DNA of 64,000 bases, taken from assembly GCA_013339895.1 (NCBI GenBank), contig JABACO010000004.1:11358578-11422577 (forward strand). Reading direction: 5' to 3'. Every line of letters begins with the position of its first letter. Within the stretch, counting starts at the first letter, position 1. The translations under genes and the position numbers were made by a program. Source of the DNA: Ephydatia muelleri. Lineage: Eukaryota; Porifera; Demospongiae; Spongillida; Spongillidae. The notes beneath the pieces were generated by a model. It was given only the letters and a program-made list of their open reading frames with translations, did not search any database and was not told where the DNA came from. This document shows positions 56,397-64,000 of the stretch, in pieces.

Positions 56397-56501
56397 CAAG
56401 TTCTTTATTCTCCACATTATTCCAGTCTGAAATAGGACGATGGCAATGTACTGTATGAATTCAAATGACAAGTCACTAACCTGCAACCACTACCTCCTGA
56501 T
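56397..56501 (-). CDS. Gene 2 microexons before the first Death domain
   Basis: 56481-56501 (QEVVVA) and 56397-56426 (WNNVENKEL), both phase 1 to 1 and both matching gene 1. The second is only 29 bp from the Death exon and does not join it in phase, the same unresolved junction as in gene 1. Confidence 0.42.
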
Positions 56502-56675
56502 CTACAGTAGAGAATATAGAAACAACATCACAAATTCAGAACTGAATTAAAACATTCCACTATTCATATTTACCCAGTCTACATAAATGGATGCAAATAG
56601 AGGAAGTGAACATTTGGATATTCCCAAAGAATGATGACCCATGATGACCATTAAGTAAGCTTACACAATGTTTAA

Positions 56676-57863
56676 CACCGGTTCTGTGAGAATTGAGTAC
56701 TTTTTCTGTCGAGACAAACTTTTGAAACATTAGTCGAATAAGCGTCAATTGTTGGGAAAAGTGTGTTTTCACTTAGTTCAACTATTGCTGAGATGTTTGG
56801 CATTGTCCCTAGCCTCAGGGATTTTATCTAGAGCAGCTGTATGCATTCAAAGTGACGCAGTTTGCCATTTTTTTTGTCGTAGAACATTGCTGAGTACACT
56901 TTTTTGAGCTGTTTAGAGCCAATCTGGGTGCACTTTTAGACTTCATTTGGTACCAAAAGAGACCACAGTAGATATCATGCTCTCAGTTGGCTTGGTTCTT
57001 GCAGAAACCCAGCTGTGCTTCGTATCTAGGATTGTTGGTTATGTGATTCAATTGATTGTGGTCTGGGGATTGGCATTCCTGCAATTATGTACGTTCACTT
57101 CGTTAAAGCACCAGACACCAGAGACAGGGGTACAAAGACATCGGTCCGGTTCTATGTCTACAGTATATCAATCAAGTGGTGTTGCTCTTTCATGTCTAAA
57201 AGTAGCTACACTATTGCTCTGGCTCGAACCGGCTGCCGTAGTGGTTACCCAGACCCTAAGTGTGGTACCTGCGTGAAACTGATCCAGAACAAACTGCACT
57301 AAATTGTGCCCTTGCCAACATTGAATGAGAAGGTAGCATGTCGAGAGACTTACCAGCCACCCAGTGACCTCATCAAGAAGACTGGGAACAAGCCTGAGTT
57401 CATCTGGCACATTCAAGAACTTATGGCTACCACTTTGCAGTGGTTTTTTTGTTTGTGTACTATGTAACTCTTTTGCGCGTGGGTCTTGATATGACCAATA
57501 TTTTAGTCCGGGAATAAGGCACTGAGACCTGTGGTGCTTGTTGTGTTGTTTACCACTCTAGCACGAAACGATAGTGCCAGAATTTGTACGAACTCCATCT
57601 ATTTGATCGAAATGAGAATAAATATACCTTTTTTGCGGCAACAATACACACTAGAAAAAAGTGTACTTTTTTCCGGGACGCTCTTACCTTGCAAATTCTA
57701 ACTGATGCAGTATCGGAACGGAAGCTCATCAAAAGCCAGTGTGGAGAGTTGAATTGTACAGAAAATATTCATTTTTGAGAAACATAGCTTTTCAAACTAA
57801 TTTTCCAAAATCTGAGTTCGTCAAAATAGGTGTAAAAAGTACTCGATTCTCACAGAATCAGTG
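56676..57863. mobile_element. TTAA-flanked DNA transposon, non-autonomous
   Basis: Inverted termini of about 30 bp (CACCGGTTCTGTGAGAATTG against CACTGATTCTGTGAGAATCG, reverse-complemented at the right end) lie between TTAA at 56,672-56,675 and 57,864-57,867. Unit 1 has no such element at 29,455-29,465. TTAA duplication is typical of piggyBac and Kolobok elements. Internal frames (for example 57,087-57,302) show no transposase I can recognise. Confidence 0.82.
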
Positions 57864-57888
57864 TTAAAATCATACTATCAAACATACA

Positions 57889-57957
57889 TACAACTGTGCT
57901 CTACAACTGTGCTCTACAACTGGGCTCTACAACTGGGCTCTGCAACTGGGCTCTACA
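57889..57957. repeat. 13-bp minisatellite, about 5 copies
   Basis: Same TACAACTGGGCTC unit as 29,481-29,673 but shorter, with CTGTGCTC variants in the first two copies. Confidence 0.93.
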
Positions 57958-58028
57958 AACGGCTAGTATTGGGAGTGCACTACCATGGCGGTACATACAC
58001 TGTAGTTCTGGAGGTAATAGCTAACCTT

Positions 58029-59235
58029 CAGTGGCGGATCCAGGGGGGGGGGGGGCTGGGGGGGTTGCAACCCCCCCTTTCAGACCCGTAATGAATAATA
58101 TTAACATTCCCTAATAGGAAATTCGGAACAAAAGAGAAAGATTCCTAAAGGCGCTTCCACACTAGCAAGGCTAAAAGGCGATCCGCCTTGCATTGCACAT
58201 TAATTTTTATTAATAATCATGCACGTGCACATGTAGATATTAACCATAGATTAATCAATCTTTCTTACGTAAGCGCATGGTGCTTACTTGCGTAAGCAAG
58301 GTTTACAACTGTATTCTTTATATAAAATAACAAGCAACATAGCTTCTGTACTGATGCTAAACAAAAAGTAACGGCGTGCGCGTGCCTCGTGTAACGGACC
58401 CGCGATTTTGTCTTGTCTTGAACACAAGCTTTCTGTGGCTTTCTGTCAGTGCAGAAGGTTATACAATCTACTCTCCGTGATTTAAAACGATCGCTATAGC
58501 GATTGCTTGTTCTGTGATAGCGGAATCAATTTTCTTTCGCTCGTATGCAACCATGCAAGAGGCGATGTAACTTAAAAGTCTTCTCCAATACGGCAATAAA
58601 CTACAGTATCACACTGCACTCTAAAGAACAAAACAGGACATTTATAAAAACTCTTACTCAAGTATGCATGCAGTTTTCTTACTTTAAAAAGTAAGCATTG
58701 ATCAATCTATATGAATAAACATGAAAATGATCCTACGTGAGATCGAGGCACCGTATACATGTAAATGGTCATGGAGAGCGCTTGCTAAATATCGCCGAAG
58801 TAGCTACATGTAGTTAATCAATGAGAAGGATCAAAACATATGCAACATCTTTTGGCTATGATTTCCATGCATGCGTGCACTATAAAGAAAGAGTACCTGT
58901 CGATGAAATCTGCATGCGAGCACATCCCAGAAAACTATTTCAAGCATCCGATTGTAGTTCATAGATCCAGCAATTCTTATAATCGTACAAATAAATTTCT
59001 GAATTATTTGATTCATGAAAAATATATACTATTTCCGTTTTTGCACGCAGTTTTATGTAGTGTTTTGAGCATGATATAATAAAAAAGCGTTGGCGTCTGA
59101 GGCGGAGCCCCAGACCCCGCTGGGGGAGCTTACAGCGCTGGCGGGCGGGGTTCCCCCTTCCGCACCCGCCCCTCTTTAATTAATCATTATTCATTTAACA
59201 ACCCCCCCTTTTCTGTAATCCTGGATCCGCCCCTG
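58029..59235. mobile_element. Non-autonomous DNA transposon with GGCGGATCC termini, on a splice donor
   Basis: Ends are CAGTGGCGGATCCAGG and, inverted, CAGGGGCGGATCCAGG (one mismatch in 16), 1,207 bp apart. ACCTT is duplicated at 58,024-58,028 and 59,236-59,240. Unit 1 keeps the empty site at 30,887-30,893. A CAG...CTG end with GGCGGATCC suggests the hAT superfamily, though hAT duplications are more often 8 bp. No transposase frame is seen. Poly-G/poly-C runs near both ends could pair. Confidence 0.88.
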
Positions 59236-59237
59236 AC

Positions 59238-59582
59238 CTTGGTCGTACACGCTCTTGTCATGTCTGTTCTGGACGCCTCCACTCTGAGGAAACTGCTGCA
59301 GCAGTGCAGCTCCAGACGCGTTATCCGACTGATTGCCGTGCATGATGGGAGGGTACTGGGTCACCATAGCCGGATGCACCTCCGAATCTGCCAGGGGTGG
59401 TGTCACGACTTTAAACACAAACGCTGCTTCCGAGGATGCGTAGCATGCGCGTACTCACCTTGAAGTGGCGTCGTATGCCCTCTTATGCGTCCTTGGCTTT
59501 CGTTACCGCACCCCTGTCCACAGCCAAACACTTCTGAGCTGCCTGCGCTGGTTGCTTCCAGATTTGGAAATATCGCTGCCAT
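59238..59582 (-). CDS. Gene 2 exons 1-2: N-terminal polar region
   Basis: Exon 1 (59459-59582) starts MAAIFPNLEATSAGSSEVF and ends at CAAG/GTGAGT. Exon 2 (59238-59408) encodes VHPAMVTQYPPIMHG, LLQQFPQSGGVQNRHDKSV and ends DQ plus one base. Phases agree with gene 1. The exon 2 donor now reads GT followed by transposon sequence (CAGGGG), because the target duplication contains the original GT. Confidence 0.65.
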
Positions 59583-59867
59583 GGCGTGAAAAACGTGGTC
59601 TCTATCTAGTTACGCCAGGTTTAAACACGCGAAGCTTCGGAGTGCTTTCAGCATGCCATTAGCTTTCATTACAGCAAATCAGTTATGTAAAATAATTAAT
59701 TATTTTAATAACTAATAAATAACAATTGTACGGCACTAGCACTCTGATCTATATCTTAGCTTTATTTTGATGCGGCCAACTCACGGTCACTCATGTCACA
59801 ATCAGGATCAAATATTGAAGATCTATAGGACTTAACTGCATATACGTTCCGCGAGAAGCAGGAATTT

Positions 59868-59965
59868 GCGCAATCCTAGGATTGCGCTGCGCAATCTACA
59901 AGGATTGCGCACCGTATTCCAGAATTGCGCACATGATCTGTTCGCATGCACGTGCGCAATCTTGA
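59868..59965. repeat. Cluster of GCGCAATC palindromes
   Basis: GCGCAATCCTAGGATTGCGC is a perfect palindrome. Further copies of GGATTGCGCA and TTGCGCAC follow, and CGTATTCCAGAATTGCGCAC pairs with GTGCGCAATCTTGAAATACG. They lie just upstream of the small plus-strand coding segment at 59,983 and upstream of gene 2 on the other strand, a possible regulatory site or foldback. Confidence 0.8.
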
Positions 59966-59982
59966 AATACGGTGAGCGAAAG

Positions 59983-60186
59983 ATGGACAAGCATAAACAG
60001 ATTTTTGAGGAGTTCTGCAAAGATACTTTTATGGATGGTGACAGCAAAGGAAGCAAAACGACCTCCAGAGCAACAGGAGAGAACATTATCAGACTGCTCA
60101 AGAGAGAAGGGGATCTGAAAGACTACACTCCTAAGTTCAGGCATTGGGTTAAGAGCAAAGTTAAGCTGTTCAGCTCTGGGACTTAA
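59983..60186 (+). CDS. Small coding segment, NOL4/KRBA2-like N-terminal module (tentative)
   Basis: 67 codons from ATG to TAA, highly charged: MDKHKQIFEEFCKDTFMDGD, TGENIIRLLKREGDLKDY, FRHWVKSKVKLFSSG. The F-x-WVKSK ending after a helical block recalls the conserved N-terminal module of NOL4 and of KRAB-A-domain-containing-2-like proteins (recalled, not searched). Downstream to about 60,350 a decayed continuation may exist (DVLCIPAKTSVSGEP in another frame), so this could be the start of a broken, retroelement-derived gene. Confidence 0.4.
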   Translation: MDKHKQIFEEFCKDTFMDGDSKGSKTTSRATGENIIRLLKREGDLKDYTPKFRHWVKSKVKLFSSGT

Positions 60187-60944
60187 GGATGTGCTGTGTA
60201 TACCTGCAAAAACTAGTGTAAGTGGGGAGCCTTGCATTTAGCTTGGCAATGCTAGATATTAATGAAATTCTCTCTGGCTGGGCATTTGTGGAGGACTTCT
60301 ATATTCATGGCCAGCAATTGAGGACATGATAAATAAGTTACTTTAGGATGATCATATTAAAATTCTGATTTCACCAATAAATTTTCCCGATTTTTTTATG
60401 ATTTATCGTACTTTCACAATGGCTAATTATTAATTAAAATTAATTAAATTTATTTACAACACGTTATTTTTATGACTGCCTCATAGTAGGTAGCTAATAA
60501 AAAGATAAGTCCTGTATTTTTGGATTGTAAAACTCTAGTTTTGTAGCTCAAAACCTAAATACAATATACGCATGCGCAAAATGAATTGACTGCTTTACTC
60601 GTACCCAGACTACGCGACGCAATATTACGTTATTCCGAAGTTCAAACTTATGATCCTCCCTCGAGCTAGTCAAAACTATTAGGACCTTCCGTAAGCTATG
60701 AAGTGAATGTGTATACTTTGTATGGCTTGCAAGGGTGCTCTGAAAAAAAAAAGTGGTAGTGTGGCCTACATTGCGCAAGTGTTAAGGTCTTGTAGGTGTT
60801 CTAGTTAGGCACAGCCTGACCTTCGCGTTTAGGCGGAAACGTTCCGCATACCACTTTCCGTCAAAATGAGAAGGTCGTGCTACGCCCAAATAGCTTTTCC
60901 AAGAAAGAGTGAGAGTTTTAAGCAATTTAAAAGCAAAATAGTTC
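60187..60944. other. Spacer before the satellite
   Basis: No gene assigned beyond the possible decayed tail of the preceding segment. Confidence 0.4.
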
Positions 60945-63900
60945 CTGTGCGTGTGGTTTTTGTAAAGGGTTAATCAACTAAGTAGGGTAGCAAAAGTGGG
61001 TGTGGTGTTTGTAAAAGTTTAAAGGGTTAATCAACTGAGCCCCTAAAAAGAGCTCTGTGGGTGTGGTCTTTGTAAGAGTGTCAGGGGTTAAATGAATTTA
61101 GCAGAGAAAGAGCCCTGAGGGTATGGTGTACTTTTGTAAGAGTGTCGGGGGTTCAGGTATGTAGCCGGGAGAAAGAGCCCTGTGGGTGGAGTATACTTTT
61201 ATAAGAGTGCCAGGAGTTAAAGCCCATGGCCTAGAGAAACAGCCCTGTGAGTGGAGTATACTTTTATAAGAGTGTCAGGGGTTAAGGCATAGCCAAGAGA
61301 AACAGCCTTGTGTGTGTGGTGTGCTTTTATAAGAGTGTCATGGGTTAAGGCACGTAGCCGAGAGAAAACAGCCCTGCGCATGTGGTGTACTTTTATAAGA
61401 GTGGCAGGGGTTGAGGCACACAGTCGAAAGAAAGAGCCCTGTGGGTGTGGTGTGCATTGATAAGAGTGGCAGGGGTTAAGGCATAGCCGAGAGAAAAAGC
61501 ACTATGGGTGGAGTATACTTTTTAAAGTGTGTCTGTGGTTAAGGCATGTAGCCGAGAGAAACACCCCTGTGTGTGTGGTGTGCTTTTATAAGAGTGGCAG
61601 GGGTTAAAGCATGTAGCTGAGAGAAACAGCCCTGTGGGTGGAGTATACTTTTATAAGAGTGTCAGGGGTTAAAGCATGTAGCCGAGAGAAACACCTCTGT
61701 GTGTGTGGTGTGCTTTTATAAGAGTGACAGGGGTTGAGGCACGCAGCCGAGAGAAAGAGCCCTGTGTATATGGTGTACTTTTTTAAGAGTGTCAGGGGTT
61801 AAAGCATAGCTGAGAGAAACAGCACTATGGGTGGAGTATACTTTTATAAGAGTGACTGGAGTTAAAGCCCATGGCCAAGAGAAACAGCCCTGTGGGTGGA
61901 GTATGCTTTTATAAGAGTGTCAGGGGTTAAGGCATAGCCGAGAGAAACAGCCTTGTGTGTTTGATGTGCTTTTATAAGAGTAGCAAGGGTTAAGGCATAG
62001 CCGAGAGAAACAGCACTATGGGCGGAGTATACTTTTTAAAAAGTGTCTGTGGTTAAGGCATAGCCGAGAGAAACACCCCTGTGTGTGTGGTGTGCTTTTA
62101 TAAGAGTGGCAGGGGTTGAGGCACGCAGCCGAGAGAAAGAGCCCTGTGTATATGGTGTACTTTTTTAAGAGTGTCAGGGGTTAAGGCATAGCTGAGAGAA
62201 ACAGCACTATTTGTGAAGTATACCTTTTTAAGAGTGTCAGGGGTTAAGGCAAAGCCGAGAGAGAGCCCTGTGGGTAGAGTATACTTTTATAAGAGTGCAT
62301 GGAGTTAAAGCCCATGGCCAAGAGAAACAGCCCTGTGGGTGGAGTATACTTTTATAAGAGTGTCAGGGATTAAGGCATAGCCGAGAGAAACAGCCTTGTG
62401 TGTGTGATGTGCTTTTATAAGAGTAGCAGGGGTTGAGGCACACAGCCGAAAGAAAGAGCCCTGTGGGTGTGGTGTGCATTGATAAGAGTGGCAGGGGTTA
62501 AGGCATAGCCGAGAGAAACAGCCTTGTGTGTGTGATGTGCTTTTATAAGAGTAGCAGGGGTTGAGGCACACAGCCGAAAGAAAGAGCCCTGTGGGTGTGG
62601 TGTGCATTGATAAGAGTGGCAGGGGTTAAGGCATAGCCGAGAGAAACAGCCTTGTGTGTGTGATGTGCTTTTATAAGAGTAGCAGGGGTTGTGGCACACA
62701 GCCGAAAGAAAGAGCCCTGTGGGTGTACATGTGGTGTGCATTGATAAGAGTGGCAGGGGTTAAGGCATAGCCGAGTAAAACAGCACTATGGGCGGAGTAT
62801 ACTTTTTTAAGAGTGTCTGTGGTTAAGGCATAGCCGAGAGAAACACCCCTGTGTGTGTGTGGTGTGCTTTTATAAGAGTGGCAGGGGTTGAGGCACGCAG
62901 CCGAGAGAAAGAGCCCTGTGTATATGGTGTACTTTTTTAAGAGTGTCAGGGGTTAAGGCATAGCTGAGAGAAACAGCACTATTTGTGAAGTATACCTTTT
63001 TAAGAGTGTCAGGGGTTAAGGCATAGCCGCCAGAAAGCGCTCTGTGGGTGGAGTATACTTTTATAAGAGTGCATGGAGTTAAAGCCCGTGGCCAAGAGAA
63101 ACAGCACTATGGGTGGAGTATACTTTTTTAAGAGTGTCTGTGGTTAAGGCATAGCCAAGAGAAACACCCCTGTGTGTGTGGTGTGCTTTTATAAGAGTGG
63201 CAGGGGTTGAGGCACGCAGCCGAGAGAAAGAGCCCTGTGTATATGGTGTACTTTTTTAAGAGTGTCAGGGGTTAAGGCATAGCTGAGAGAAACAGCACTA
63301 TTTGTGAAGTATACCTTTTTAAGAGTGTCAGGGGTTAAGGCAAAGCCGAGAGAGAGCGCTCTGTGGGTGGAGTATACTTTTATAAGAGTGCATGGAGTTA
63401 AAGCCCATGGCCAAGAGAAACAGCCCTGTGGGTGGAGTATACTTTTATAAGAGTGTCAGGGATTAAGGCATAGCCGAGAGAAACAGCCTTGTGTGTGTGA
63501 TGTGCTTTTATAAGAGTAGCAGGGGTTGAGGCACACAGCCGAAAGAAAGAGCCCTGTGGGTGTGGTGTGCATTGATAAGAGTGGCAGGGGTTAAGGCATA
63601 GCCGAGAGAAACAGCCTTGTGTGTGTGATGTGCTTTTATAAGAGTAGCAGGGGTTGAGGCACACAGCCGAAAGAAAGAGCCCTGTGGGTGTGGTGTGCAT
63701 TGATAAGAGTGGCAGGGGTTAAGGCATAGCCGAGAGAAACAGCACTATGGGCGGAGTATACTTTTTTAAGAGTGTCAGGGGTTAAGGCATAGCCGAGAGA
63801 AAGAGCCCTGTGGGTGGAGTATACTTTTGTAAGAGTGCCTGGTGTTAAAGCCCATGGCCAAGAGAAACAGCCCTGTGGGTGGAGTATACTTCTATAAGAG

Positions 63901-64000
63901 TGTCGGGGGTTAAAGCATAGCCGAGAGAAACAGCCTTGTGTGTGTGATGTGCTTTTATAAGAGTAGCAGGGGTTGAGGCACACAGCCGAAAGAAAGAGCC
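60945..64000. repeat. Satellite array, unit about 62-66 bp, with higher-order repeats
   Basis: Units follow the pattern GAGAAACAGCCCTGTGGGTG, GAGTATACTTTTATAAGAGT, GTCAGGGGTTAAGGCATAGCC with variant classes (GTGTGTGTGATGTGC, GGCGGAGTATAC, TTTGTGAAGTATACC). 62,305-62,607 and 63,398-63,700 read identically, 1,093 bp apart, so a higher-order block of about 17 units is duplicated. The array runs past the window end. Minus-strand frames (SHTQGCFSRLCLNP) are by-products of the repeat. Confidence 0.95.

Larger units (their letters stand above)
41541..59582 (-). other. Gene 2: paralogue of gene 1
   Basis: Exons, 5' to 3': 59459-59582, 59238-59408, 56481-56501, 56397-56426, 56049-56367, 55620-55655, 55262-55558, 48198-49054, 46023-46098, 45890-45967, 44101-44765, 43983-44034, 41754-43550, 41541-41605. 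Domain order equals gene 1 but without the three QGFQ-type microexons and the two exons that fall in the 1.1-kb stretch absent here. The second Death exon (phase 1) joins the unnamed-domain exon (phase 1) directly. No internal stop was seen in the main exons, so the gene may be functional; a transposon sits on the donor of exon 2. Confidence 0.6.
41218..59724. repeat. Segmental duplication, unit 2
   Basis: Direct partner of 10,767-31,372. It carries gene 2 and its own private insertions: a gypsy relic (49.9-52.5 kb), a TTAA-flanked element (56,676-57,863) and a GGCGGATCC element (58,029-59,235). It lacks unit 1's intronic retroelement and gypsy copy. Confidence 0.9.

Noticed and set aside
62305-63983. 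Cys/His-rich open frames on the minus strand in the satellite
   Set aside because: They repeat with the satellite unit and are identical in separate blocks; no splice or start context.
1-64000. CRISPR arrays, operons, ribosome-binding sites, tRNA or rRNA genes
   Set aside because: None seen; the spliced genes and element types are eukaryotic. The tandem repeats have no spacers of CRISPR type.

Overview
The window looks like nuclear DNA of an animal, most likely a sponge (inferred). Reasons: genes are split into many short exons with GT-AG introns; TRAF/MATH and Death-domain modules occur together; and the DNA between genes is full of Ty3/gypsy, LINE, cut-and-paste and foldback elements. Nothing bacterial was seen. 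Exon borders were read by eye from splice motifs, reading phase and comparison of the two gene copies; no transcript data were available.

The core is a direct segmental duplication. Unit 1 (about 10,767-31,372) and unit 2 (about 41,218-59,724) each carry one long minus-strand gene. I reconstruct gene 1 as 20 exons (31,221 down to 11,064), about 1,600 residues. In order: a polar N-terminus, a string of 21-36 nt microexons, two Death domains, more microexons (unit 1 only), a large exon for an unnamed Cys-rich/helical domain, linkers, a second copy of that unnamed domain, a degenerate RING with TRAF zinc fingers, a coiled coil, two MATH domains and a short tail. Almost all junctions are in phase. 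This looks like an intracellular adaptor or sensor joining Death-fold and TRAF signalling; that role is inferred. A third, broken TRAF/MATH exon sits at the left edge (1-1,154), so the array probably continues leftward.

The two genes diverge unevenly. Exons 1-2, the first Death domain, the second unnamed-domain exon and most of the TRAF exon are nearly identical. The first unnamed-domain exon is only about 30% identical by eye. Each unit also has private insertions whose empty sites survive in the other. Unit 1 has a degraded gypsy element (24.1-28.05 kb) and a reverse-transcriptase element (15.8-18.9 kb). Unit 2 has a TTAA-flanked element (56.7-57.9 kb), a gypsy relic (49.9-52.5 kb) and a 1.2-kb element placed on a splice donor (58.0-59.2 kb).

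Other regions: 2.76-7.12 kb is a gypsy element with 102-bp LTRs and AATAC target duplications but frameshifted pol. 7-10.7 kb holds foldback repeats and simple sequence. 31.4-41.2 kb, between the units, holds hairpins, a LINE, a decayed multi-exon transposase of the Plavaka/KDZ type and a frameshifted relic resembling the N-terminal zinc region of RAG1. 59.7-60.2 kb has GCGCAATC palindromes before a small plus-strand coding segment. From about 60.9 kb to the right edge lies a roughly 62-66-bp satellite with higher-order structure.
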